A stretch of 37,334 bases of DNA from Candidatus Woesearchaeota archaeon. GTDB taxonomy: Archaea; Nanobdellota; Nanobdellia; UBA10117; GCA-020343615. Of this stretch, positions 1 to 7,006 are shown one piece after another (within the stretch, counting starts at the first letter, position 1; each line of letters opens with the position of its first letter). The notes beneath the pieces were generated by a model. That model searched no databases. It was not told the DNA's origin and saw nothing but the letters and a program-made list of their open reading frames with translations. The translations under genes were made by a program, and so were the position numbers. Where the stretch lies: positions 530,606-567,939 of the forward strand of contig CP070803.1 in the NCBI GenBank assembly GCA_020343615.1, in the 5' to 3' direction.

Positions 1-141
1 CAAATAATTGATGGTGAAGTAAAAATGATATTTGAAACTTCTGCTAAGAAGTGTGGTAATGGAGCCATTGTTTATGTTCCTAAAGAGAACATAAATGATA
101 AATTCTATGTTATTGTTGCTAAGAAATCAGCAATAGCTTAA
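1..141 (+). CDS. DUF2080-type transposon-associated protein, C-terminal fragment
   Basis: The first 46 codons read without interruption to a TAA at 139-141, so the gene enters from outside the window and only its C-terminus is present. The fragment carries the pattern KKCGNGAIVYVPKE, which resembles the GNGAxVxxPKE core of DUF2080 proteins. These small proteins are encoded in archaeal transposons; their function is not known to me. An identical copy in the opposite direction ends the window at 37195. The last 15 bases overlap, tail to tail, the end of the minus-strand lipoprotein at 127-792. The family call rests on a short fragment. Confidence 0.6.
   Translation, partial: QIIDGEVKMIFETSAKKCGNGAIVYVPKENINDKFYVIVAKKSAIA
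2..141. repeat. Left copy of 140-bp terminal inverted repeat
   Basis: Bases 2-141 are the exact reverse complement of 37195-37334. Identity stops at 142 (A here, G in the other copy). The repeat coincides with the DUF2080-type gene end. It may be two genuine inverted copies of a mobile element, or a repeat boundary where an assembler with k near 141 stopped. Confidence 0.95.
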
Positions 142-792
142 AATCTCATTAGCTACATTCTTAATTCTATTCTCGGTGTTTACATCATTACAAGAATATG
201 TTGTAATTAATTCAATAACGTATTTATTTCTGCAAGGGAATCTCAATGTAATCCCATTTTCACATGTATCGCTATTTATTATTTTAAAAGAAATTACATC
301 TCCGTTTGTAAGTCCTTCTCTACTAACTCGGTATATTACATTTTTCATAGATTCGTCATCCTTGTATTCTTCTCTATAATCATCGGCAGCTTCCTCATAC
401 GCTGTATATAATTCATCAAGTGTATAAGCTTCTCCTTCCTCACAAACCTGAACTCTAGGATAGGGGGCTAGCAAGTTCTCATCTACATCGAAATACCACT
501 CATTTCCACATTTTTTATTTAGGTCTCGGTGCTTGAAGTCCTCGATTGAAGAGGTACGGGCTATCTCTGGGAACTCTTTTTTTATGGCGTTGTAAACAAT
601 AGATTTAATTTGACTTTCTGAAAGTTCTTGTGTATCTTTGTCCCCTGTGGAACTAGCACCCATTCTCTCTGTAACCTCAATGTTCTTCTCTTTGTCAACA
701 CCTGAAGACGGTTCTAAACCGACATTTTGACTGCATCCACTAATAAAAATAAGACCTATTACCAGAATTGGTATTATTATTCTTAGGTTCAT
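127..792 (-). CDS. Lipoprotein of unknown function
   Basis: A 221-residue protein with a type II signal peptide: a hydrophobic N-terminus ends in the lipobox ISGC (Cys20), so it should be lipid-anchored outside the cell membrane. The mature part is acidic and rich in charged residues, with a few cysteines (one near residue 95, a cluster after residue 175) that could form disulfides; I recognise no domain. The signal peptide closely resembles those of the lipoproteins at 4786, 9426, 9747 and 16419. The start ATG lies 37 nt from its promoter BRE (base 829), which fits a leaderless mRNA. The 3' end runs 15 bp into the terminal inverted repeat. Confidence 0.8.
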   Translation of the reverse strand: MNLRIIIPILVIGLIFISGCSQNVGLEPSSGVDKEKNIEVTERMGASSTGDKDTQELSESQIKSIVYNAIKKEFPEIARTSSIEDFKHRDLNKKCGNEWYFDVDENLLAPYPRVQVCEEGEAYTLDELYTAYEEAADDYREEYKDDESMKNVIYRVSREGLTNGDVISFKIINSDTCENGITLRFPCRNKYVIELITTYSCNDVNTENRIKNVANEILSYC

Positions 793-814
793 TATTCTAA
801 AATTAGAATAACTT

Positions 815-853
815 ATATTAAAATTTTGCTAATAACAAGATTTTTAATACTGA
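815..853. promoter_or_regulatory. Divergent promoter pair
   Basis: Minus strand: GCAAAATTTTAATATAAG (BRE starts at 829), 37 nt from the lipoprotein ATG. Plus strand: CAAGATTTTTAATAC (starts at 836), 44 nt from the ATG at 880. The two BREs lie 7 bp apart, back to back. Confidence 0.6.
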
Positions 854-879
854 ATATTAAATTAACATGAGTGATTAAA

Positions 880-1620
880 ATGAAATATTCTTTACAAGGA
901 ACAACTATGCAACTTCTTAATATAGAATTAGATCAAAATGAGACAATTTATTCTGAATCTGGTAGATTAATATTTATGAGTGAAAATGTTAGCATGGAGA
1001 CCACAACTAAAGGCGGGATCTGGAAGGCTATCAAAAGAAAATTCGCTGGCGAATCATTCTTCTTGGTTAATTTTAAGTCAGCAGCTGGCAAGGGGCTAGT
1101 AAGCTTCGGATCAGAGTTCCCAGGGAAGATTATTCCTCTAAAACTAGCAGCTAATCAAGAATTAATAGCTCAAAAAGATGCTTTCCTCTGTGCTGAGGAA
1201 ACCATTACTTTTGATGCCACGTTTACTAGGAAAATAGGCGCTGGCTTCCTCGGAGGGGAGGGTTTGATTCTAATCAAAATTAAAGGGCCTGGAATGGTTT
1301 TCCTCAATGTTGGTGGAGAAGTTTCTGAGGTTACTCTAAAAAAAGGTGAAAAGATAAGAGTAGATACTAGTAATTTAGCAGCATTTGACTACAGTGTAGA
1401 CTATTCTGTTGAGAGAGTTAAAGGTATAAAAAACATAATTTGGGGCGGAGAAGGTTTATTCTTAGCAACGTGTATCGGCCCTGGTAGAGTATGGGTTCAG
1501 AGTCTACCTGTATCTGAATTTGCTAGTAAAATAGCGCAATACCTGCCCCATCAAGGAGGGGGCAATGTTGCAGCTGCAGGAGCAATAGGTGGAATAGTAG
1601 GAGGTATGATGAGGAGGTAA
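880..1620 (+). CDS. AIM24/TIGR00266 family protein
   Basis: A 246-residue protein of the AIM24 (TIGR00266) family: soluble beta-sandwich proteins of unclear function, widespread in bacteria and archaea. Family features are the N-terminal YSLQG...ESGRLIFMS stretch, the central GGEGL repeats (about residues 123-128 and 190-195) and the GPGRVWVQSLP segment near residue 200. The C-terminus is a Gly/Ala-rich tail ending in GGMMRR. I chose ATG 880 because the GTGATTAAA before it matches the SD spacing seen elsewhere in the window and the family usually starts there; GTG 871 is the alternative. The next gene follows after 2 bp, so the two are probably cotranscribed. Confidence 0.9.
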   Translation: MKYSLQGTTMQLLNIELDQNETIYSESGRLIFMSENVSMETTTKGGIWKAIKRKFAGESFFLVNFKSAAGKGLVSFGSEFPGKIIPLKLAANQELIAQKDAFLCAEETITFDATFTRKIGAGFLGGEGLILIKIKGPGMVFLNVGGEVSEVTLKKGEKIRVDTSNLAAFDYSVDYSVERVKGIKNIIWGGEGLFLATCIGPGRVWVQSLPVSEFASKIAQYLPHQGGGNVAAAGAIGGIVGGMMRR

Positions 1621-1622
1621 AA

Positions 1623-1922
1623 ATGATATTAAGATTAACTGCAGCATTAGCACTGGGTTTTATATTATTTTTAGTTTGTCTGTTGATTGCAGTCGTAGCA
1701 TTTCCTATCTTAGTGATATTACTCCCATTCCTAGCAATCCTAACATTCGGAGTATTAGCAATATTAGTAGCTGCTTTCGTACTTTGGCTAATACTTTACC
1801 TACTGATAATGATAGGTGTCGGATTCTATTACTTTATAAAGAAACCAATGAGAGTCAGTAAGAAGAAGGGAAAATACAGTATAGGCAAAGTAGAGGAGTC
1901 TGGGAGAAGAAGTGAAGGTTAA
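1623..1922 (+). CDS. Small membrane protein downstream of AIM24 homologue
   Basis: 99 residues. Nearly all of residues 5-75 are hydrophobic and could form two or three membrane helices; the tail is basic and hydrophilic (KKPMRVSKKKGK...). It starts 2 bp after the AIM24-family gene, behind the SD-like GAGGTAAAA at that gene's stop, so it is translated from the same mRNA. No family recognised. The pairing suggests it anchors or partners the AIM24-like protein at the membrane, but nothing in the sequence proves this. Confidence 0.75.
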   Translation: MILRLTAALALGFILFLVCLLIAVVAFPILVILLPFLAILTFGVLAILVAAFVLWLILYLLIMIGVGFYYFIKKPMRVSKKKGKYSIGKVEESGRRSEG

Positions 1923-1930
1923 CTATTTTT

Positions 1931-2434
1931 TTATCTTCTTAATTTATTTATTAGATTGTAAACTGCTTGTTCTACATTTCTTGGATTTTTTATATACTTT
2001 AAAGTCAGATCAGGGACGTCATTTTCTGCAGTATGTAGTGTTACATCTCCTGCTTTACAAAGACGATCCCATAGTGAGATTTTCACTTTAATATCTGCTA
2101 TCCTATTGTATATAACAGCATGTGTTTTTATTACAATAAACTTAAACTCTGAAATTGCGCGATCTCTAAAAAAATAATACTTAGTAAAATATAAAATAAG
2201 TATGTTTATAGTGAGAGGTAGAATCGCGATTACCAATATTGAAATTAGAATCAACCAAGCTGTGTGTATTTGATATTCCATAATAGACCATGTTGTATAA
2301 ATTGGTAGGCCAAAAAACTGTAGAATCGCATATGCGGCAAAGAGAAGTGCACATAAAAAAACAAGATTTCTGATAAAAATAGGCACTATAGCATTAGTTA
2401 TGCTGGGTTTTAGTATTGCTATGGGTCTTTCCAT
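1931..2434 (-). CDS. Membrane protein with bacterial-type PH domain (YdbS/bPH2-like)
   Basis: 167 residues. Two hydrophobic segments (about residues 20-45 and 58-85) are followed by a soluble region that looks like the bPH2 fold: YYFFRDRAISEF, then RIADIKVKISLWDRL, then GDVTLHTAEND, ending in a helix (PRNVEQAVYNLINKL). This order, with the 'I-x-D-I' strand and the 'G-D-V/I' strand, is typical of bPH2 membrane proteins. Their role is unclear, possibly lipid or protein binding at the membrane. The ATG is 36 nt from the BRE at 2470, a leaderless arrangement. It is convergent with the 1623 gene. Confidence 0.7.
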   Translation of the reverse strand: MERPIAILKPSITNAIVPIFIRNLVFLCALLFAAYAILQFFGLPIYTTWSIMEYQIHTAWLILISILVIAILPLTINILILYFTKYYFFRDRAISEFKFIVIKTHAVIYNRIADIKVKISLWDRLCKAGDVTLHTAENDVPDLTLKYIKNPRNVEQAVYNLINKLRR

Positions 2435-2532
2435 TAAGGTAAATTATTACTTTATTCTATTAAAAACTTCCTAATTATAGACAATAATATTTATAAACAC
2501 AGAAAATCTCTTTTTCTATGAGGTTTAGTATA

Positions 2533-2730
2533 ATGTCAGAAGGTAGTGTAAAATTCTTTAACAAGACTAAACATTTCGGTTTTATTGCTGGAGATGACGG
2601 AAAAGATTACTTTGTACATATAAGCGGAATAAAAGATGGAGAATTCCTAAGAGAAGGGGACAAAGTCAAATTTAAGATTGTCGAAGGTGAAAGAGGACCT
2701 AAAGCCGAAGATGTTGAGAAAATTGAGTAA
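2533..2730 (+). CDS. CspA-family cold shock protein
   Basis: 65-residue cold-shock domain that binds single-stranded nucleic acid. RNP1 is KHFGFI and RNP2 is DYFVHI; it ends with the usual GPKAEDV strand. The canonical RNP1 glycine (KGFGFI) is replaced by His. The start was placed at ATG 2533 because GAGGT lies 8 nt upstream; ATG 2518 is in frame and near the predicted transcription start, so a five-residue N-terminal extension is possible. Monocistronic, behind a TATA box TTTATAAA near 2490. CspA-type proteins are patchily distributed in archaea and this one was probably acquired from bacteria at some stage. Confidence 0.93.
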   Translation: MSEGSVKFFNKTKHFGFIAGDDGKDYFVHISGIKDGEFLREGDKVKFKIVEGERGPKAEDVEKIE

Positions 2731-2807
2731 TTCATTAAGAATTCTTAGTGTTTTTTAGTTTTTAATCTATTTGAATTTTTTAATTAAGAATTTCTTGTAT
2801 TTTCATT

Positions 2808-3308
2808 TTAAAATAAAAAGTCAGAGCTTATGTAAAAATAAGAAGTATGTTCTCCAGATATGGACCAAAATGTATTTTGGTCCATATCTATCCTTTTTCC
2901 ATTAATATACATTGAAACAGTTATAGAACCTCTTTGATTTACGTTATAATTTCCTCGAGAATATGAATATCTTAGATTATATGACGTTCTCTTTTCAAAT
3001 TCTATTCTAGCAATTTCTTTAGTAAATTCTATCTCAATAGGCTGTTCTACAGATAAATAATGTTCTTGATTATTTGAGTAAAAACTTCCGTTAGAATGCT
3101 CTGGGTCGTAATATGAATATTCATTAACCTTTATGCCGCTAATTCTAACATTATTTTCATCAGTTTCAAATTTAAATTTAAAAGTATATGTATCTTTTTG
3201 ATTAGCGTAGAAATAACCTAATACGGCCAACACAATTATTAAAATAAGTAGCACTAATACAATTATAAAATTCCTGTCCTTTAACAATTTTGAATTATCT
3301 CCGTTCAT
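2808..3308 (-). CDS. Single-pass membrane protein with extracellular domain
   Basis: 166 residues: a short cytoplasmic head, one strongly hydrophobic helix (about residues 14-35) and an ectodomain rich in Tyr, Ser and Asn with alternating hydrophobic residues, probably beta-strand. No family recognised. The start is ATG 3308, which overlaps the stop of the upstream gene by 14 bp; a longer reading from 3422 would only translate the neighbour's DNA in another frame. Third gene of a three-gene overlapping unit (3854 to 2808). Confidence 0.7.
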   Translation of the reverse strand: MNGDNSKLLKDRNFIIVLVLLILIIVLAVLGYFYANQKDTYTFKFKFETDENNVRISGIKVNEYSYYDPEHSNGSFYSNNQEHYLSVEQPIEIEFTKEIARIEFEKRTSYNLRYSYSRGNYNVNQRGSITVSMYINGKRIDMDQNTFWSISGEHTSYFYISSDFLF

Positions 3309-3681
3309 TTTGATAATCTTGCTGATTTTGAGGGTAATTTCGCATGTTTTGACCCATATTTTGATTTTGAGGATAGTTTGGCGGAATATATTGTTGTCTT
3401 TGTGGTTGATACGTTTGAACAACAGGTCTTTTAGGAGATTCCGTTTTCTTTAAAGAATGACCTATAAGTATCATTAATACTGCAGATAATATAAAGGATA
3501 GTAGAATACCACTTCCTCCTAAATTAAATTTACTAATAGCGTATATAATAGAAACAAAGTAAGTAATTATTGAAATTGCAAAGAACATATTAGATAATTT
3601 TTTGGTTTTGTGATATACTATTCCACATACTATTATATAAAGCGGTATTATATAAAACAAAATCCCTGATAAGAAACTCAT
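3295..3681 (-). CDS. Membrane protein with Gln/Asn/Pro-rich tail
   Basis: 128 residues. Three hydrophobic helices fill residues 1-80; the remaining 48 residues are low-complexity, rich in Gln, Asn, Pro and Tyr (for example PPNYPQNQNMGQNM), a composition often seen in disordered, self-associating tails. No family recognised. It begins with ATGA overlapping the stop of the 58-residue gene upstream, behind the SD GGGAGGGG, and ends 14 bp inside the next gene, so the three genes are translationally linked. Confidence 0.7.
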   Translation of the reverse strand: MSFLSGILFYIIPLYIIVCGIVYHKTKKLSNMFFAISIITYFVSIIYAISKFNLGGSGILLSFILSAVLMILIGHSLKKTESPKRPVVQTYQPQRQQYIPPNYPQNQNMGQNMRNYPQNQQDYQNERR

Positions 3682-3854
3682 TTACCCCTCCCTCTTAGAA
3701 AGAGTCCAATGAAAAACAATAGAGCAGTAACTGTAAACAATATCGCAACTTTAAATTCTTTTGTAAGATCCATAATAAAATCCCAAGCGAAGAAAATAAC
3801 GGCGATTACTATAAAAATGCCTCCAACAATGTAGAATAATTGATGTGTTTCCAT
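3678..3854 (-). CDS. 58-residue membrane protein, first gene of three
   Basis: Reading from ATG 3854 gives METHQLFYIVGG..., two hydrophobic helices and a basic end (FLRGRGK), then TGA overlapping the next ATG as ATGA. The overlap, the hydrophobic pattern and the position directly behind an AT-rich promoter region (3855-3905, with a repeated ATTTAAGAATAT) support a real gene. No family recognised. Confidence 0.65.
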   Translation of the reverse strand: METHQLFYIVGGIFIVIAVIFFAWDFIMDLTKEFKVAILFTVTALLFFIGLFLRGRGK

Positions 3855-3905
3855 TATTTATATATATTCTTAAATATATTCTTAAATATAATATAAATAC
3901 TTTGT

Positions 3906-4505
3906 TTACCTCTTAACAAAAGTTAATGGTAGAACAATATCACTTAAACAACAAGGAATTACTACTGAGAATGCTACTATTACAATTATTCCAATAGCAG
4001 ATGTTAGTGTGATTATTGGACCGAATACTACAAGATAGAACAAACTCGCAAATGTTGAAAGGAAAACATGAAAGAAGTGAGGTATTTTAGTTACCTTCTT
4101 CTTTATACCGATTAAGGATCCTATTATTGCTATTGCAAATACAGGTATAGGTTCTTCTATTACTGTCAGATGAAAGTGCATGTCGAATCTCATAATTAAT
4201 CCACCTAAATATGGAAATATTATATCTGACAGCATACAGATGATTATTGTACTGAATACTCCTACTACCAAAGCTTGAGCAAACTTATTCTTGTATTTAT
4301 AGAATATCGCTGCTGAAACTATAGATGAAAAGAATATGTGAGCATAGTGGAATATTTCAAATGATTCTACATTATAGCTAAGAAACGTGCTTTCACTTAG
4401 AGAATACCACCCTGCTACTAGTATGAATGCAATTAATGTTGCGAATATCGCAAATGGAATATGCTCCTTTAACTCATGTAGTATTTTATTCTCACTTAGC
4501 TTCAT
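3906..4505 (-). CDS. Polytopic membrane protein with duplicated SDI-x-x-P motif
   Basis: 199 residues with about six membrane helices. Two motifs look like an internal duplication: CMLSDIIFP near residue 91 and CCLSDIVLP near residue 186. Histidines cluster at helix ends (HYAHIFFSS, MHFHL, HFFHVF), which could bind a metal or haem, but that is speculative. No family recognised. The ATG is 38 nt from the BRE at 4543, a leaderless arrangement. It stands alone, with a promoter region on each side. Confidence 0.75.
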   Translation of the reverse strand: MKLSENKILHELKEHIPFAIFATLIAFILVAGWYSLSESTFLSYNVESFEIFHYAHIFFSSIVSAAIFYKYKNKFAQALVVGVFSTIIICMLSDIIFPYLGGLIMRFDMHFHLTVIEEPIPVFAIAIIGSLIGIKKKVTKIPHFFHVFLSTFASLFYLVVFGPIITLTSAIGIIVIVAFSVVIPCCLSDIVLPLTFVKR

Positions 4506-4543
4506 TTTATGAGAAATTAGAACTAGTTATTTTAAAAACTTAC

Positions 4544-4560
4544 TAAAAAAGAAAAAAAGA
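4544..4560 (-). terminator. Oligo-T terminator for the 4742-4563 gene
   Basis: The plus strand reads AAAAAAGAAAAAAAGA just past the stop codon, giving TTTTTTT and TTTTTT runs in the minus-strand transcript. Archaeal RNA polymerase terminates at such U-tracts. Confidence 0.5.
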
Positions 4561-4562
4561 AA

Positions 4563-4742
4563 TTATTTTTTGTAGTATGCGTGTTTTGCTAGCATACCTA
4601 TTGAAAGTATTATCACTATTAACGGTAACCAAGGTACGTTTGCACTAAATACTTCTAAATCAGCTAAAAACCAAAGTATTGCAATTATTAAAATCAAAAT
4701 TGCAAATATTGAGAACTTTCCTCCACATCCTTCTTTATCCAT
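4563..4742 (-). CDS. Small two-helix membrane protein
   Basis: 59 residues: a short head (MDKEGCGGKF) and two hydrophobic helices separated by a short loop (NVPWLP), ending in KHAYYKK. The pattern resembles small DUF-type membrane proteins common in archaea (LiaI/LiaF-like two-helix units), but I cannot name a family. Start ATG 4742 was chosen over GTG 4751 because AGGTGAG lies 4 nt upstream. Confidence 0.7.
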   Translation of the reverse strand: MDKEGCGGKFSIFAILILIIAILWFLADLEVFSANVPWLPLIVIILSIGMLAKHAYYKK

Positions 4743-4785
4743 AAAGCTCACCTATGAAATATAATAAACTAAGATATTAAAAAGT

Positions 4786-5325
4786 TTATTCTTGAATTAC
4801 TTTTATTGTTGGCTTCATAATGTACTTGCCATTACCTGTAGCATGTATGGATTCATTTGCATCGAAATCAATGGTTAAAGTCGTTGTCTCATTAGTATTA
4901 ATAGTAAATGATTTTGTTAATTTAATGGTCCTTGATGGAATAGTTAAGTCGTGATCTGTTCCGTTGATTGTTGCGAGTGCGCTCTCTACATCTAATCTTA
5001 TCTGAGTATATTTCCCAGATTCTAATTCTGTACTTCCTAAGAATTCTTTGACATCCTTTATTTCTATAAGATCAAATGTCTGAGATTCCTCAACAACCGT
5101 ATACCAGCCAGCTTCACTCTCATTACTTTCGTTGTCTCCTTCATTATAATCTGCTTTGTGAACCTTAATGTTGGAAATAGTTACTATAGCTTTTTCTATT
5201 TCAAAATCAGCAGGTTTATCTGTTATTTGCATTACTAGAGTCCCTGTTCCGCTCTCAGTTTGAATGCATCCACTAACAAAAATAAGACCAATAATCAAGA
5301 TTGGTAGTATCAGTTTTAATTTCAT
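4786..5325 (-). CDS. DUF4382 lipoprotein
   Basis: 179 residues. The signal peptide ends in the lipobox VSGC (Cys20). The mature part matches the DUF4382 pattern: GTLVMQITDKPAD at the start, a strand ending in I.NIKVHKA, TFDLIEIKDV, then SGKYTQIRLDV and a final strand containing TLTIDFDA. DUF4382 proteins are extracellular beta-sandwich domains of unknown role. The SD GGAGGTAAAA sits before the ATG, 10 bp after the stop of the YbjQ-like gene, so it is the third gene of the unit 5880-4786. Its first 50 bp are identical to the 5' end of the lipoprotein gene at 9426-9680. Confidence 0.85.
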   Translation of the reverse strand: MKLKLILPILIIGLIFVSGCIQTESGTGTLVMQITDKPADFEIEKAIVTISNIKVHKADYNEGDNESNESEAGWYTVVEESQTFDLIEIKDVKEFLGSTELESGKYTQIRLDVESALATINGTDHDLTIPSRTIKLTKSFTINTNETTTLTIDFDANESIHATGNGKYIMKPTIKVIQE

Positions 5326-5328
5326 TTT
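5278..5328. repeat. Lipoprotein signal-peptide DNA repeat, copy 1
   Basis: 51 bp identical to 9633-9683. It covers the start codon and most of the signal-peptide coding sequence of two lipoprotein genes whose mature parts are unrelated (DUF4382 here, a Cys-rich domain there). Confidence 0.9.
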
Positions 5329-5335
5329 TACCTCC

Positions 5336-5650
5336 TTACTTTAATTTAACAGCTGTTCCGTAGGCAAGTATTTCTGCTGCTGCCTGCATAATTGCTGATG
5401 TCATAAACCGAACATTAATCACCGCATCTGCCCCTAATTTCTCTGCTTTTTTCTCCATTCTCTTCAGAGCCACTTCTCTTGCTTCTGCTAGCATCTCTGT
5501 GTATTCTTTTATTTCTCCTCCTACCATGTGCCGAATTCCTGCTGTAAAGTCTTTCTTGATACTCTTAGCCTGTATTGTATTCCCTCTAACTACTCCTAAA
5601 ACTTCTTTTATTTCCTTACCTGGAACAAAATCAGTATTTGTTAGTATCAT
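5336..5650 (-). CDS. YbjQ/UPF0145 family protein
   Basis: 104 residues covering the whole YbjQ (UPF0145) family: the N-terminal GKEIKEVLGVVRGNTIQ, the central GGEIKEYTEMLAEAREVALKRM and the C-terminal LGADAVINVRF...YGTAVKL. These small proteins form pentamers and were proposed to bind heavy metals, though their role is uncertain. The start overlaps the stop of the membrane-protein gene upstream as ATGA, and the DUF4382 lipoprotein follows 10 bp after its stop. Confidence 0.92.
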   Translation of the reverse strand: MILTNTDFVPGKEIKEVLGVVRGNTIQAKSIKKDFTAGIRHMVGGEIKEYTEMLAEAREVALKRMEKKAEKLGADAVINVRFMTSAIMQAAAEILAYGTAVKLK

Positions 5651-5880
5651 GGTTCTAAATCCTCCTTTTTTATTTCCTTCTTCTTCTTTTGTATATCATT
5701 CTTTTGTTGTTTATATACAACAATGATTAGATATACTATTCCTATAAAGAATATCAAGAATAATATCCCAGCAATTACATCGAATTCTCTCATACTCTGA
5801 AAGCCTTTGTATAATCCATATGCGATTAACAGTATAGCGCTTATTAAAATAGTTAAAATTCCTATATTTTCTTTTTTCAT
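5647..5880 (-). CDS. Two-helix membrane protein upstream of YbjQ homologue
   Basis: 77 residues: two membrane helices (about residues 6-25 and 36-57) and a highly charged tail (KQQKNDIQKKKKEIKKED). No family recognised. Translationally coupled to the YbjQ-like gene through an ATGA overlap; small membrane proteins often accompany UPF0145 genes, so it may recruit that protein to the membrane (inference). Confidence 0.7.
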   Translation of the reverse strand: MKKENIGILTILISAILLIAYGLYKGFQSMREFDVIAGILFLIFFIGIVYLIIVVYKQQKNDIQKKKKEIKKEDLEP

Positions 5881-5925
5881 TTTATTGTTTTGTTGAAAAT
5901 AGGCATATATAAATCTTAGTAATTA

Positions 5926-6099
5926 CTAATCTTTTGATATTTTAAAGTAAATAATCAGAAAAACGATAATTACTGCTGCTAATAGAAAATACATCCATCC
6001 TTGCTTAAAGCCAAAAAGCATACTTTCAAAACCATACAATATAAATGAAGCTATGATAAACAGTATTATAATTAGCGGCGCTTTACTTAATAGTTTCAT
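5926..6099 (-). CDS. 57-residue membrane protein coupled to hemerythrin gene
   Basis: From ATG 6099 the frame reads MKLLSKAPLIIILF..., two hydrophobic helices, and ends KISKD with TAG. Its ATG shares one base with the stop of the hemerythrin-like gene (TAATG), a typical re-initiation junction, so it is probably translated from the same mRNA. No family recognised. Confidence 0.65.
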   Translation of the reverse strand: MKLLSKAPLIIILFIIASFILYGFESMLFGFKQGWMYFLLAAVIIVFLIIYFKISKD

Positions 6100-6542
6100 T
6101 ATTCTTTACACGTGATTTCTCTTATTCTTTTAATAATAATATCTTTCTGAGACTTGTCTAAGTTTCTATCTAATTTAGGATATAGTGAATTCTCTTCAAA
6201 GTTCTTGTGTTTCTCTAATACCCTCTTGAATTCAGAGATATCTATATTTCCCGTATCAGTTAATTGCTTATCTAATTTAGATAACATATCCAAGATTAAA
6301 TTGTGCTCTTCAAGTATGCAGGGTATTTCTCTATAATCTTCCTTTATTTTAGGATTAAAGAATGTAAATATTGCCTTTTCTTCTACAAAAATATGCTTCT
6401 CAAGCACCCACTTGAGTTTATCAAATAATTCACTTACTAAATTAGAGCCTTCTCCTGTGCTATGTTTGATTCTATTAAGACAATCTATAATCTCCTTATG
6501 ATCTTTTATCATTAAATCAGTTATTTCATAAGTTTCTCCCAT
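6099..6542 (-). CDS. Hemerythrin-like (HHE) protein
   Basis: 147-residue four-helix protein with the hemerythrin/HHE ligand pattern: DH at residue 15, H50 followed by EE at 54-55, EEH ending at residue 80, and HKNFEE with H112 and E116. These residues would hold a di-iron site that binds oxygen or senses oxygen, NO or iron. Length is normal for a single-domain member. The SD GGAGGT lies a few bases before the ATG. It is followed by a coupled 57-residue membrane protein. Confidence 0.92.
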   Translation of the reverse strand: MGETYEITDLMIKDHKEIIDCLNRIKHSTGEGSNLVSELFDKLKWVLEKHIFVEEKAIFTFFNPKIKEDYREIPCILEEHNLILDMLSKLDKQLTDTGNIDISEFKRVLEKHKNFEENSLYPKLDRNLDKSQKDIIIKRIREITCKE

Positions 6543-6588
6543 TCAACACCTCCACAGGATTAAAGGTCAGAAGAATATTAAAAACTTA

Positions 6589-6966
6589 CTATTTTAGAAG
6601 AGGTATGTTTTTCTCAGCGTGTTCTATTTCCTGTTCTGCTCTTTCTAATAAACTTTCAATAAATTTCTCAAGCTTTGCTTCCTCTTTCTCTTCTTCGAGG
6701 ATATGCTCTGCTTCTTTTTTTAGGTTTTCTACTTCTTCTCTTAAGTGCTTCAGGAATTTTTCAGCAGTTACCTTGCATTTTTTCTTGTACATTGCTATTT
6801 CTAATGCTTTGATTTGTGATAATATGTTAAAACCCCTGTTTTTTATATTACGAATCAGTTTTAATGTCTGAAATATTTCAGTTTCTTCTTTAGAGATTGT
6901 CTTCTCTATAAGTTTAAAGAGATTCTCTTCGTCTTTTACCAGATTTATAAGCGCGGGCTTTTTCAT
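6589..6966 (-). CDS. Helical, coiled-coil protein of unknown function
   Basis: 125 residues, almost entirely helical and rich in Glu and Lys, with long heptad-like stretches (about residues 60-120, for example EEVENLKKEAEHILEEEKEE). It may be a ferritin- or hemerythrin-like helical bundle, but no metal-ligand pattern is clear. Start ATG 6966 was chosen because AAGGAT precedes it and it lies about 37 nt from the BRE; GTG 6984 is too close to the TATA box. It lies just upstream of the hemerythrin gene in the same direction but has its own promoter. Confidence 0.65.
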   Translation of the reverse strand: MKKPALINLVKDEENLFKLIEKTISKEETEIFQTLKLIRNIKNRGFNILSQIKALEIAMYKKKCKVTAEKFLKHLREEVENLKKEAEHILEEEKEEAKLEKFIESLLERAEQEIEHAEKNIPLLK

Positions 6967-7006
6967 CAAGTTATCCTTAAACACTTATTATATTAAAAGT
7001 TAATTA

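Noticed and set aside
3309-3422. N-terminal extension of the 2808 gene up to 3422
   Set aside because: The extra 38 codons lie inside the neighbouring gene in another frame, have no SD and do not resemble a domain; ATG 3308 gives the usual overlapping start.
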